64,000 nt of DNA from Dermatophagoides farinae (GCF_024713945.1 NC_134679.1:1493001-1557000); one strand, 5' to 3'. Counted from the first letter of the stretch, positions 15,301 to 29,581 are shown. Made by a program: numbers and translations. Notes: generated by a model not told the origin, from the sequence alone.

Positions 15301-18300
15301 AAATAAAAATGAAACAAGAAATGAAATAACCGAAGCGAAAGGAAAAAAAATTGGAAAAAAGAGAAAAACCAAAAGAAGAAGAAGAATATGAAATACACAA
15401 ACACACACACACGTTAGGGCCAACGGGCAAAGAAAATGAATGAATGTGTTCGGATACACTCACTAGACCAATGAAAAAGATACCAGAAACACACGCAATA
15501 CCAAAATACTAACTAAACGAACCTTAAAGCAGATAATATACAACACTACTACCGAAAAAATAGACAAGAATGATGATGATGATGATGATGAACGAAAATT
15601 TAATGTGGGGAGAAAAAAATACATCCCAATACACACACATAAAACACACACACACATACGATTCTATATACAAGAAAAAAATGGACCAGAAAAAAACACC
15701 GTTTTGAACAATGTGTGTGTGTGTGCAGAGGTGGTATATATACTTGGTTGAATCGTTGGTTGTTGGTGGACGCCGATTGCGTGTTCTCAAATGAAACACA
15801 CACACACACACACAAGATTCACCAAAAAAAAAAAAAAAAGATTTATATTCGAAGATTGAAATCGGCTTTGTATGTGTGTGTATTTTGTTTGGTTCTTTTT
15901 GGTTGATGGGTTGGCTGATTGGTTGGATGCACCAGAAAAAAAAATGAAAGAAGAAGAATAAATATATAAAAAAAAAATACAAACGATGAATGAATACTTG
16001 CACATATACATTGAATGTGAACGAAAATGAAATGAAAAAAAATGATCATATTTTTGTCTGTACTTTTTTTTCCATTGATGATGATAATGTTTACAGTTTC
16101 ATGTTGGAACGGTACATTCATTTATTTTATTATATTAAGGATTCCTTAAGATTCTGTATAATATATGATATGTGACATAGATTGGCATTTAAATGTATGA
16201 ATGAATGAATGAATGGCATCTAGTGGTCGTTTGTTCGTTCACACACACACACACCCACACCCACATATATATCGATGAGTTATATAAGTGAAGAGATTTT
16301 TTTTTATTATTTTTATTTTCACATTCTGGTTCCAATTATAATTCTATTCTATTCTAAAACAAACAAACGGTAGTGGTGACGGTGGTGGTTTAAAAAAAAA
16401 AAATTCACTCAAACAAATTCGTGATTATTACACAGCCAAACACACATACATACAATTTTTTTTTTTGCATAAACAGGAATTCAACTGGGCATAATCATTG
16501 TCATCATCATCATCATCATCATCATTTCGATTCTGTTTAGATTTCGTTTACGTTTGAATTTGACATACATTCATTCGATTACTAGTTTTTCTTTTCATAC
16601 TGAATATACGGAATTCAATGTTGCTTTGTTCCAGTTTTCTTTTTATTTGAAACAAACGCACACACACACACACACACACACACATGACGACAGTAAACAT
16701 TTCCGATTTCAAATGAAATTGAATAAAATATAAAATAAAAAAAAATCAAAGTAGTGAAAAGAAAATTTTCGCAATCAAATTACATTACATTTATTTATAT
16801 ATTATATATAAATGTAATGAAAAACTTTACCTTCCTTTTATTGGCAGGGTTAAATACATGATTCACAAACGACGATGTGTTCTATAGTTCAAATTACATT
16901 TGTTCATTAATGTTAGATTGAATTTTTTTTTTTATTTCCATTCCGTTTCGTTCAACATTTATGGCGTCATACTTTTACTGACTAACTGATTAACTGATTG
17001 GCTGATAGTCGGCTTTAGTTCTTAGACCTTGTTAAAACGGGAAACATTCGATTCTGGAATGAATTCTGTGTTTTTTTTCATTGAAATTCAAGATGATCCA
17101 TAACGATTTTTTTTCAAGACAAGGCACGTTTTCTTTCAACAGTTTTTTTTTGATGATGATGATGATTTGTGTTTCATTGGAAAAATCGATTGAAAGCAAA
17201 AAAAAAGGTTCTGATACAAGGTTTTTTTCTCTGTCTCTCATTCGAATTCTTGATTTTCAACAACAAAACAACACTCAAGAATAATTAAATGTTTTTGAAC
17301 ACACACAGGATAGTGATAGTGATTCTAAAATGAAAACCAAAAAAAAAAACAGAAAAAAATAATAGAGATCCTTGAAACATGATCATCATGCTAAATTCCT
17401 GGACTTTATTCCCGAAAATAGAAACCTTGAACAATGAACAAACAAACACACATCTCTTTATCGACCTTCAAACGGCAAATAATATTTGTTCGAGCGTAAT
17501 AATCAAATTATTTTATCGATAAAATAATCTAACCAAACACTTACACTTATGAAACATTTGCATTTACTAGATAAAAAGTTATGAACTAAATACACACACA
17601 CACACACACCAATACCACGTTTGCACCTGAATACACGTAACGATGATGACGATAAACAACAACAACAACAACAACAACGAAAAAAAATGAATGGAATGCG
17701 TAAATAATGTAGAAATATGCAAAAATCAGTAGCAGATGCCTGAATATGAAAAAAAAGAAATATTATGATTACAACAACAACAACAACAACAACAGCAACG
17801 AAAACAGCTTTATAATCAGAAAATCTCAATATTTGTGATATGATTTTTTTTGTGTTTGTGTGTGTGTATGTCTGGAAAATTGAAATTATATCTAGAATCA
17901 ATTAATCAATCATATCATTGATTTTTTGTTGTTGTTGTAAAGAAAAACATACATTCACACAAACCAAAAGTACAGTTACCATTGATGATGATGATGATGA
18001 TGATTAATCGGTTTGAGATTATTATATTATTTGTATGACTAAAAATGGGCCAAACATTATCATCATAAGCTCATCATTATCATCACCACCAACAGTGCTG
18101 CTGGTGCTGCACATCGAATCATATGGTAGAATCATTTGGAATGAAACAAAAAAAAAATAAATAAAAAATAAAACCAAAAATAAAATTTCTGGCCATATTT
18201 CGAAAACCTAATATAATTCTCATTCTCATTCGCTCACTCACTTTGTGTTTTTGCAAGAATTATGAAAACGAACAGGATCTATCGAGGATAATCAAAGATG

Positions 18301-19385
18301 AAATTGGCAGTAATAGTATAGTTTATTATTATGGTCGTTGTTATTTATTATTATTAACAAATATTATGTCAAAACAAAACAAAACAAAAAATGGAAAATG
18401 GAAAATAACTAAATACAGAATGGATGGTTGAAAATATTAGAAAACAAAAAAAAACTGATCGAATTCAAAAAAGGATAAAATCATCATCATCCTGAATGAT
18501 GATCATTTTTGTTTTTTTTTTTTTTTTTTTGGCAAAAGTTATTTTTATTATTTTTTATGACATTGTCATCATCGTCATCATCCTCGTTGTCATTTTATAT
18601 TACACACACATACACACACACACACACATAAATATCCATATCTCATCATAATATAATCATCGTTGTATCGTTGTTTAAAGGATTCGAAAACAATTCACTA
18701 AAATAATGGGATTAACTTTTTTTTTCTTTGAAAGCTCACAATATCTCAAATCGGCCATACACCATCCAGCCAAAACCAATCTATTTGTCCATCGTGGAAA
18801 ATCTACCATACCATACCAATGTATCAGCATCGAAAACAAAAACAAACAAACCAAGTGGGGAAAATCCACAATTTCTTTTTGTGAAATATCCACTGAACAA
18901 TAGCATAGCATACCATACCATACCATACCTGGCCACATTTTATTCATGATAAATGATGAAAATATTGGGAAAAAATTTTTTTTTTCTGGGAATTTTTTTT
19001 TTCATTTTTCACTTTCATTTTATTTTAATATTATTATTATTATTATTTTATATTGCAAAAGTGAAATATTCAATTGAGTCAACATTACATTATATTGTCA
19101 TTATTATTATTATTATTATTCAACGGAGAATAGTGGAAAAAAACAAGAAAATTCAATTCTGTTAAATCAATTTTGTAGCGTATATAAAAAAAATAAAGAA
19201 TTTACAATGTGAAATATATAGAAAAAAAACGATGATAAATGAAAAAGAAAAAAAAATAGAAACGAATTGGCAAGATGGGATCAAATTGAATTTCAAATTC
19301 AATTTTCAAACATATAATACGATTCATTTCATTATATTTTCGATTTGCAAAAAAAAGAGAGAAAATTCCCATTGCCATTCATCAT
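12381..19385. other. Seven-kilobase repeat-rich intergenic region
   Basis: No coding exon can be supported on either strand. The DNA is simple sequence: (AC)n near 12792-12810, 15790-15812 and 16660-16684; (CAT)n near 16498-16525; (CAA)n near 17656-17676 and 17773-17793; GAT/ATG runs; ATACC runs near 18905-18929; long A and T tracts. Open frames are Cys-Val, His-Thr or poly-Asn/Ile strings. Non-coding 5' exons of the PKA subunit gene could lie here unseen. Confidence 0.6.
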
Positions 19386-21575
19386 TTACGCCATTCGTAA
19401 TAATGATCGATTTTTGTTTGATTGGCAGATTGTATTATCGAATGATGATGATGATGATGATGATGTTCTATCAGTCCCAGTAGTACTTGTACGTCGTTTC
19501 TTTTTATTGGATTTTTTCTTATTTGACTTACATAAATGTGATGATGCCGATGAATCAATATTTTTCATTGGTGATACTAATGAATCGATATTCATATTGG
19601 AAGAAGAATCATCAGATTTTTGCTTGTCAGCAATCGCTGTCAATTCAATACAAACTTCTCTATTCAGGCAAATGTCAATATGTCGATTAAGATCTTCGTT
19701 TGTATTGAACAATGTATTTGATTGACAAACTGGACATTTTAGAAATTGTGCTTCGTTTTCATCTTGTTTATTGCCGATCGTATCCGATGACAATTCACCA
19801 TTGTTAATATAAGGATTATCATCATTTTCGACAAACGATTCATCATCATTATCTTTGTTGTTGTCAGAATTAGAATATGAATAATCACCATCACCATCAC
19901 AATCATCATCATCATCGCTATCGGAAGACAATCCATACATAGAATCACCAGTATTACCACGACAAAATTGTCGATGATATCGAAATTTCGTTATTCTAGT
20001 AAATGTTCTTTCACATAGATTACATTCTAATTCACCATTTTCATTAAAATTTGAATCTGATGAATCATCAATTTGATCAATTGAATGAGTCGAATCCGGT
20101 TCCGATTCTATAGCTTTTCGTTTAGTTGATGTTTGAAAAAATTTTGATAATGTTAATTGATCACTGGGTAATACAACTTTATCGTTAGCATTTGATATAT
20201 TGCACAAATTAGAAACTTTAAGACCAATTAATCGATATTTATTTTGTGGAGATTTTTGCATTTCTTGTGATAACAATTCTTTACCTACACGAAACACTAT
20301 TTGTTCATCATCAGTGTAATGATCGATAGTTTTACATTTGATGAACATTTCGAAATTGATCTTTTTTAATTTTAATGTTATGGTTTTACAAATTTGTTGT
20401 TCGTTTTTCAGATCATTGGATAATCGATGTGAAATATCTTTTAGCAAATGACAAATGTCATCAAAATTGCTCATTTCGCCCACAGTTCTTTCTCGGCTAT
20501 GGGATTTTTGCTGTACTGATTCATTGTTTGACAAATGTGTTGAACCAATACCAAGATAAACTCGGAGATAATAATCAATGTCACCAAACAAACATGACAA
20601 TAAAACTCGTTCATTAAACAAATCTGTTGGTTTGACAATGTTGAAGGCTGAAAGAATTTGATCTCTAACAGGACCGATTCCGGTGAATTTTCGTATTTGA
20701 ATTTGTGATACAAAATCCATGATTTCTTCACGTTGCCCTTTGACCATAAATTGTCCGTTTGGTTTATTGATATCCGTACAAACTTTGGCCAACAATGTAT
20801 TGCAAGCTATACCGGCACTAACAGTCAATCGGGATTCTTCATGAACTTTGGCACGTATTTCTGTGACAACTTCATTAGTAAATTGCCAAATATCATCGGA
20901 TAATACATCCATACAATAAAGATCTTCAAGTGGAACATTATTCTTTTTCGAATAACCATCAAAAACAAAGTCAGTTAAATCAATGAAAACTTCATCCAAC
21001 GAAAAGGTTCGAAGATTTGGGTCATATTGACGAATGATATTCATCACAAATTCGCTTTCTGCGGCATAGTTTTTGAAATTGGGCTTAATCAATTTCAATT
21101 GTGGACAAAGCTTTTTTGCTATAAAACCGGCCATCGCTGAACGTACACCGAATCGACGGGCAATATAATTGCTTGTTGAAATCATTGATAATGATCCAAC
21201 AGCCATTGGTACATCAGCCAAACTGGGATCTTTTTTGATTTCTACAGCCGCGAAAAACATATCCATATCAAAATGGACAATAATTTTGTTCAATACTCGT
21301 CGTTGTTCAAGATCAGCAATGATCATATCCGCTTTTTTCATCGCTTGTTGTCGTTGGACATCGGTTATCGAATTGGCACGTTTTTTCAATTGTTCAATTT
21401 GTTCATTGATACGTTTTTGACGTCGCTGTTGAAATGTATAAAAATTCGAACCTTTACTTGCCTCTTGAATAATCTGATTGATTCGTTGCTGATCCAATCC
21501 ATCCAATCCAGCTTTATGAACATTTAGATTGATAAATTCCGGCTTAGCCGAATCTGTGGACATTGAATCGACCAT
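19386..21575 (-). CDS. POLK: DNA polymerase kappa (Y-family translesion polymerase)
   Basis: Nuclear Y-family polymerase that bypasses minor-groove lesions such as N2-dG adducts and extends mismatched termini. It is an intronless 729-codon frame counted from the ATG at 21575; the open frame runs two codons further upstream from a TTG. The N-terminal helical N-clasp (about 20-95) is typical of kappa. Palm metal ligands are in DMDMFFA (Asp103, Asp105) and SLDEVFIDLTD (Asp194, Glu195). Fingers carry STSNYIARRFGVRSAM; thumb and little-finger domains run to about 455. A canonical PIP box, QLTLSKFF (473-480), should bind PCNA. Two C2HC ubiquitin-binding zinc fingers (UBZ) sit at about 518-538 and 614-636, separated by an acidic Asp/Ser/Asn run. 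A Lys-rich nuclear signal (KKKSNKKKRR) is near the C-terminus. Confidence 0.96.
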   Translation of the reverse strand: MVDSMSTDSAKPEFINLNVHKAGLDGLDQQRINQIIQEASKGSNFYTFQQRRQKRINEQIEQLKKRANSITDVQRQQAMKKADMIIADLEQRRVLNKIIVHFDMDMFFAAVEIKKDPSLADVPMAVGSLSMISTSNYIARRFGVRSAMAGFIAKKLCPQLKLIKPNFKNYAAESEFVMNIIRQYDPNLRTFSLDEVFIDLTDFVFDGYSKKNNVPLEDLYCMDVLSDDIWQFTNEVVTEIRAKVHEESRLTVSAGIACNTLLAKVCTDINKPNGQFMVKGQREEIMDFVSQIQIRKFTGIGPVRDQILSAFNIVKPTDLFNERVLLSCLFGDIDYYLRVYLGIGSTHLSNNESVQQKSHSRERTVGEMSNFDDICHLLKDISHRLSNDLKNEQQICKTITLKLKKINFEMFIKCKTIDHYTDDEQIVFRVGKELLSQEMQKSPQNKYRLIGLKVSNLCNISNANDKVVLPSDQLTLSKFFQTSTKRKAIESEPDSTHSIDQIDDSSDSNFNENGELECNLCERTFTRITKFRYHRQFCRGNTGDSMYGLSSDSDDDDDCDGDGDYSYSNSDNNKDNDDESFVENDDNPYINNGELSSDTIGNKQDENEAQFLKCPVCQSNTLFNTNEDLNRHIDICLNREVCIELTAIADKQKSDDSSSNMNIDSLVSPMKNIDSSASSHLCKSNKKKSNKKKRRTSTTGTDRTSSSSSSSFDNTICQSNKNRSLLRMA

Positions 21576-22510
21576 AATCAAATCAAATCAATTTATCATA
21601 TCGACAAAGAATTTCAATTACAATGTTGACAAATATTCACACGATGAATACCAGGTTTGTACGCTAGTATTCATACGCTGTAAGTTTATCAAAAATCGAA
21701 ATTTTGGCGCGAGACTTGCTGTTTTCATTTTAAAACAAAATATTAGAACAAACAAATCAAAACAAAACAAAATTCAAAGAAAAAAAAACTTTTTTTTATT
21801 CAATTTATTTTACAGTGCCCAAAATGATCCAAATAATCGATTCGATTATAATGGGAACCGCGGTGCCTAATGATTGAATGATTGATTGATCATCAATGTG
21901 TGTGTGTGTATTGTGAATTTTATAAATAAAAATAGATAACTTTAAATATAAAAAAAAAGATTTTCAACTAAAAATTTCCATTTCTTCCATTGACAGAAAA
22001 AAAAATTTTACATTTTCAATTTGTTAAATAATATAGTAGAAAAAAAAGAAGTTACATAATCAAGAAAAAAAATAATCGAAGAAAAATAGATAGAGATCAA
22101 TAAATATCTTTTTTTCCTGGAAAAAAAAGTTGAACAAATATTTTACAGATACATGTGTGTGTGTGTGCTTGTAGGCGGTGTGTAGTATGTCTATCGAAAG
22201 AAATCGGTCGAACAAAAAAAATTTTTTTTTTTTTTTTTTTGATCAAAACAAATCGGGCAAAAGGGGTTAAGATAAATACAACCAAAATCATATCACATTT
22301 CTTGTTGTTGCCTGTATGGTGTTTTGTTTTGTTTGTAGAAAAAAAGAACGAATTTTTTTCAAGTTAATTTTCAGGGATGAAAATAAATATATTCATTCAT
22401 TCATCATTAATGGGAGAGGCAAAAATTCATTAAAAACTGAGATGGCTGTGATGATAAAAAAAGGCGATAAAAACTGAAAAAGGTGAGCAATAAAATTTTA
22501 CTATTTAATA
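21576..22510. other. Intergenic region between POLK and UTX
   Basis: About 0.9 kb holding the POLK promoter and the UTX 3' UTR; both genes are on the minus strand. No coding exon is seen. There is a TG run near 21897-21909 and a T tract near 22222-22240. Confidence 0.6.
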
Positions 22511-25500
22511 TCAGGAAGATGTTCCACCACCACCACCACCACCACCAACGGTAATGGGTGTCATTGTCGTCGTATTACTGTTATTCGTATTATTAATAGA
22601 CATTGTTGTTGCTGTCGTCGTCGTTGTTGTTGTTGTTGTTGCATGATTATTATTACTACTATTTGTCGTATTCAAATTTGTAGAGGCAGCTGGTGTTGTA
22701 ATCAATTGAAAATTATCATAAACTTTTGTCAATTCATCCAATTTATATTCTTCAAGTATAACAAAATCATTCAATTCAGGATTCATTTTTTGTGCACAAT
22801 AAAAACAATGGACAACATGTTTTCGATCAACTTCTTTGACGAATAAAATGTTAAATACTTCAATCTGTTGTAAATTGGAGATGGAAAGTAAAATTAAAAA
22901 AAATATATAAGATATAAATTCATGAAACTTACGTCACAAACAACACAATAATGTGCCGGTTCTTGTGAATCTCGTTGCCGTAAAATAATCTCATGGCCAA
23001 CATCATCAATTAGATTCGTTAACATTATTGAATATTTTAATGATCGCATCAAAGTTGACCTTATTGAAAGAAAAAAAAAATTTTTTTTAAAAAAAATTTC
23101 TCAATATTTTGAAACATTCAAAAAAAAAAAAAAAATACATACTTCATCATAGTGAACACAGATTTATCAGATATCTTAACATTACGAGCAATGTTCCAGG
23201 ATAAATTTATCATTGGCACAATTGATTTATAATTCTCATGTTTATTCCATTCATAACGTTTTATGGCCAGATCATATTGCAATGAAGTAAATGGACCGAC
23301 ATTCCATGCGATATTATTACACCATCCGATAGCTTGTACCCAATGTACAGTGCCTGCACCAACCCAAACAATATCACCCGGTTTCTGTACAAACCTATAA
23401 ACTGGTACATGTTCAGCATAAAGATCATCCAATAATGGCCACCATGAACCATGTAAGTAATTGATATTATTCCTATTTGGTAATCGAAAAAAAACAAAGA
23501 TTATTATAAAAAAAATTTTCTCTTCAATCATAATCACATACCGTTCACAAATATGATGGATAACACCCCAATATTCGGGTGCTACACCAAACCACTCACA
23601 ATCTCCTGGACCGATATTGATATTTACGGAGCAAAAATTATTATTCTCTTGATGACCAGGCGTACGACAACCAGGAACTTTCATATAAAGCTGAACCGAA
23701 TTCATACCAAGAATGGTATGACCAACATGTGTCAACATATTTGCCGCTGATGATACACGAGCAAATGGAGGTAGTTTAGCTAGTTCTTGAAGTTGAATTT
23801 TCCATTTTTTCGGATCAGAAAGATCGACATTCGTACCAAATTTAACCGGTTTGAACATGCTATATTTTTTATGTTTTTTCGTATTCCTAAAAAAATTTTT
23901 TTATTAGTTTCTAACTCGGAAATTGCTTATCAATTAAGACATACTTGGAAAATGTTGAATTCGAATCTGAATCTGAATCTCTAAATATTGTCGTTGAATT
24001 TTTCTCCTTATCTTCTTTTAATGATTCACTGAATGAAAGAGCTTGATAATGACCGTAACGAGCAATGGTTGTATGTGATCGTTGACTTTCACAATACCAA
24101 ACCATATCTCGATGTTCAGGATCCCAATTCTCATCTGATGGTTGCATGTATTGACGTCGTACTTCGATATAATGATCGGAATTCGATTCGACCAATGTTT
24201 TCGTTGAAAAAAGGCCTAAATCCAGTTTGAGCACCGATGATAGGCCACGTATAACAGCAATATGATTCGAAAGACAAAATTGTTGAAGTTCTGGCGAAAA
24301 GGCCTCTTTTTTACTTTCAACCTAATTTTTGTTATCAATTAATTAATAAGATAAGTAAAATCATACAAAAACTTACATAGATACTGGGCGTTGGTGGATT
24401 TAGTTTTTCTCGAGGTAAGGGTGGATAGGGGGGATCAGGCGGAAAAGGTGGATAGCCATCATCCGAAGTAATACTGCTTATGATTCTGGTTGTTTTTGAT
24501 GGAAATTTTTTACATTCATCAATTATCTGCTGTGCATTCATTTCGATAGATAGTTTTGGCTGTCTAATGGACGGATCTTGACTAGAATCCGATGCTGTTG
24601 ATGAGGATAATAATGAAATGATGGCGTCTTCTTTATCTTTATTTGGTTGTTGTTGTTGTTGTTGACTAGAATGGTGACAATAAACATCTTTTGAATCGAT
24701 ACCCGAATCATCGGATGAAATTGTCTGATTGGACATTACATCACTATCAACCGAATATGAACGTTTCGATTTATTCTGAAAGAATGTAGGCGATTGTTGT
24801 TGTTTTGTTGTATTATTAGGTTGAGCAATTGATGATGACATTGATGTTGTTGATTGAAAAGAATTTTTCATATTATCATAGGAAACTTGTTGTTGAGGAT
24901 GATTATATGGGACAACACTTGGGTGATGATGTGGATGATGAACATGTGTATGGTGATGATTTTCTAATTTAGGTCGTTTGGCAGTGTTATGATTGTTCAT
25001 TAATGGATCATTTGGATCCATTGTGGATGATTGTGATGAAGCAGCAGCAGCAGCAAACGATTGATGGCGTTTTGAGGCCATATCGTTATCGACAGAATTA
25101 TTCCAAGCTAATTCTAATGAAGGTAATTTCTGAGTGCTATGACAAATAGAAAAAAAATGATAAAAAACAAAAGGTTATCTCTTGAATGACGGCAGCTAAT
25201 TTTTTTTCTTCTAAACAACAACAATAATAACATACCTAATAGACATAATATTATTTTGTGATGATTTTAAATACTTGACACGTTCAATAACACCAATTGG
25301 TAATGATGATTTTTCTTTTGTCGATTTCGTAGCATGTATATAACATTTGAATGCATCATTATATTGTTGATAAGTTTCATATAACAAGCCAAGATTAATC
25401 CATGCTGTTATATTCTCTTTATTTAATTGTACTGAACAAATATATGCCTGTAATGCATCGAATGGTTGATTCTGTTTTTGATAAAGTATACCAATCGAAC

Positions 25501-28500
25501 ACCATGTATTTGAATTGGCTTCAGTTTTCTCTACTGAATGTCGATATGAAATGAATGCATCATGTACTTGATTTAGACAGGCATAACATCGACCCAGATA
25601 ATAATAAGCAGTATATGGATCATTATCTAATTCAATTGATTCATTTAGATATTTAATTGCCTGATAATAACGTGTTTGTTGCTGTGATGATTGTTGTTTT
25701 GGTTGCTGTAAATTATTTTCAATAATTAATGGTAATGAATCATTCGAATAACAAATCCAGCCTAATTGTCGTAAACAATCGGCACGTAATGAAGGTGATA
25801 TGTCTTTCTGTTTCAATATCGTTAAATATTGATCACGGGCAGTTTTAATTTTTCCTTCTAATTCATAGAGATGAGCTATGTGGAATTTTACTAAAAAAAA
25901 CAAACAAGAAAAAAACAACAAAAAAATGAAATAATAATAAAATAAATTCTTTGAAACATTTGCAACAACTTACATTCATTCTTTCCTAATGTACAAAAAT
26001 TCGTATCATTCAAAGCAATGCGAAAATGCTAAATATGTTTAAGGGAAAAATGTTTAAAGAAAAAAGAATCAATTAGTTACGAATGAAATGAAATAAAACA
26101 AACAAAGTTTATACTTTATGAGCAAGACTATAATGGTGAAGAAATTTATAGATGATGGCCAATCGTACATGTGCTTCGTTCGTACGTGAAAATTGTCGAT
26201 CCGTATAGATCAATTGTTTGAATGCTTTGATTGTCCTGAATAAAGATAAAGAGACAATAATAAAAATCCAAAGTCAAACAAATAAAAAAAAATGATGGGT
26301 GTTTTTTTTAAAGGGTGTAAAAAATGAACGCTACTGCGCTCGTAATAAAATACCAAACAAAACAACCAGACACAGACACAGAGTTCAGCTAGCTAAATGG
26401 ATCTAGCTGGCTCACGTATGGCTTATTAAATCACAGTATATACAGCCATTGTTCGGGTAGGTCCCAGCCAGTCAACCAAATTTTTTTTCAAGCAAAGAAA
26501 ATACCATTTGGAACAATAAAAACATAGGGGAGGGCGGTCTATCACTGCTAAGGGCCAAATAATAATAATAAAAAATCGAGGACATGTGTGTGTATGTGTG
26601 TCGAATATCATTGAGCGACCTCTATACAAAAACTATGCACAAGATCCAAACATTAATCACCAGGAAAATTAAAAAAAAAATCGGGCCTATGAATCGAATA
26701 TCTCTCTCTTTCTCTCTACGATATTCATTCGACCGAAACAAATTTGTAAATAGAAAGGGGAGCTTAGTGATATGATGGTGGTACATAATATGTAAGCAAG
26801 TTTTGTGACCTGTCACATTAGTTGCTTGTTGTTGTTGTTGTTGTTTCGGAAACAAACAAACAAAAAAGAAAGAAAGAAAAAATTATCAACCACCCATTTA
26901 ACCAGGGTGTAGCACTTGATTGCCATTGATGATGATAATGATAATGAATGTGGCTAGTAATTACCTCACAAAAAAATAAAATTTATAACCATTTTTCTAT
27001 GTGACATAACTCATTCTTTTCTAATTTCAAAAAAAAATTTGAAAAAAAATGCCGAACTGAAATTCAGAATGAGACAGTGAAACTAAAAAAGAAAATGTTT
27101 TGCATGAAAAAAATGACCACCACCATCATCATTAAGATAAAAAATATATGAAACAAAACGAAATTAGAAAAATTCAAAGAACCCGCCAAACTATCATATA
27201 TTTATTTATTTATTTGCGCATAATCCATCATCAAGAGAATCAGAAAAAAAACAATTCAAATAAAACAGATGCGAATCAATCATTTCTATAGGAATGTAAC
27301 GAAAATTCATTGATAAACCAAGAAAAAAAAAACGAAATTCGCATGACCTTATTCTGAAGGCCAACAATGTTCTATTATATCTATATAATGTGAGAAAAAA
27401 ATGCCAAAATTTCAGACATTCTCCATATGATCATCTGATAATATGTGCGCCAGAATTGTACCGGAAATTTGGCTTGCGTATTCAGGTTTTTTTTCGGCAA
27501 TTCGACGTCATCAATGATGACGCGATTATTGAAAATGTTGGTGTCAAATCGATTGATGTTTTACATGTAAAATGGCAAATAAAAATTGCTATTTTGGTAA
27601 AAATAGAAAAAAAAGCTACCAAAAATAGATTCTTTCCGCGAATAAATTGGCTATAATTGATTGACCACCTTTAATGGTGAATATAGAATTGCTGATTTTT
27701 TTCATCATATATACTATATAATTAACGATAATCAAATCAATGAATTAGATCAAGATTCATGAAAAATATAAAGAGAAAAAGAGAATCAAATTGAACAGAA
27801 GAAAATTCAAAAAAAAAATCAAAAGCAATTATATCAACAACAGCAATAAGGAATCCAGTTTTCCTTTGCAAAAAAAAAATAAATAAACCATCATCATCAT
27901 CATTATCATGTTCGAGGTCAATTCACCATCGATTCATTGATCATTTGCACAGTACAGAGAGAATGCAATATCTTATTATTATGCAACTTGGTGAGAGATG
28001 TAACTATTTACACACATACACACTTACCACCACAACTACAACCATCGAAATTCAATACCTCCTTACATAATAACAATAATAAATATATGGGTAGAGGCAA
28101 ATAACCTCGGACAACTTGATATATTTTCAAACAAAACAAAACCAAAAAAAAAACGACAAAGTTTTCCATACACACACACAGTGAAAACAAGATTCGTCGT
28201 AGTTATTCATTCGAGCCGATGAACAACAGAACCAAATAAACCAAACAACAACAACAACAACAAAACAGAAAAATAAAGAAAAAAAATTTAATTCTCGTTC
28301 AAAAAAAAAAAAAAAAATAAAAAACTTTTGTCGAATCCAGTTCTTTGCTCCTGTGTAAATTGTTGTTGTTCATGTTATAATAGTATAATATGTGTGTGAA
28401 TGTGTGCTTTTGTTCTTTGAAAAAAAAGAAATTTAAATTCTTTATAATAATGAACACCAAACAAAAAAAAAGATTCACTTTCTTCACTTTAGTTTTGTTG

Positions 28501-29505
28501 GGCGTTCTAATCAACATCGTGACTAATATTTTGTATAATAAGAATGATTTCCTCATACACACACAATCACAATACACATACCTTTTGTTTTTTTTTAATC
28601 GATGAAATCAATATGAACACATTTGTGTGGACGGTGGTGGGTGAATAGATATGTGTGTATGTATGTGATGAAAAGAGGTATTTTTGACAAGAATTAATTT
28701 CTCAATAATTATATGGGAATAAGAATTTTGAAGAATTGTTGAAAATTTTCATAATACAGAAACACTTATATATTGGCAGTGATTGGTTTCAAATTTTAAA
28801 AATTGTTGGTCACATGTGTTATATACATGCACACAATACACGGAATGTTCTTGTTGCTATTCAATTTAAATATACAGAAAAAATGTCACCAAATAAAATG
28901 AGGTAATCGAGAAAAAAACAAATTCTCTAATCAGATGTATATGTGAACACGGAAAAAAACGAGATCATTTTACTTAAATCAAAGATTTTTTTTTGTGTTT
29001 TGTTTTTTATGACAAGAAAAACAAAATATTTTCGATTCAAAAAAACAACAACAGGCAACAAACATTTTTTTTGCAAATGTGAAGAATATACAAACACAAC
29101 TCACCACACACACACACTCTTTTTATTCTCTATAATATTCACAACCAAAACCAAAATAATCATACAGAAAACCCGAAAAAAAATTGAGAACACCATCAGC
29201 ACAGATGGCCACTAAACTATTAAATTGTGTGACTAACTTGATCAACTATCCAAAAGCAAGCAAAAAAAAAAAAAAAAAGAAAGAAAGAACGAAAGAAACT
29301 CTCTTTCCGTCAAATCATACGGATTGTGTGTGTGTGTGTGAACGAAAATCTCCAATTCGTAAAATGATAATGGTCGTGGTATAGTGTGTATGAATGGTGA
29401 TGGTGGTGGTGGAGCTAATGAAGCAATAGCGGCGGGGGAAAGGGGGTTTATTTCTTTTTGGTGGGTAAAAAAATTCATTGATCCCAAAAAAAACAACAAC
29501 AACAA

Positions 29506-29581
<76 letters not shown>

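Noticed and set aside
15463-16121. Cluster of overlapping minus-strand frames up to 159 codons
   Set aside because: All arise from CA/TG repeats and T tracts (Cys-Val and His-Thr runs) in several frames at once, a sign of low complexity rather than coding.
21576-21581. POLK start two codons further upstream
   Set aside because: The upstream codons are TTG ATT; the first ATG is at 21575.
22511-22786. Separate small Thr/Asn/Gly-rich gene
   Set aside because: It is the last exon of UTX; the frame continues upstream through [10 protein letters not shown] and the zinc-binding cysteines.
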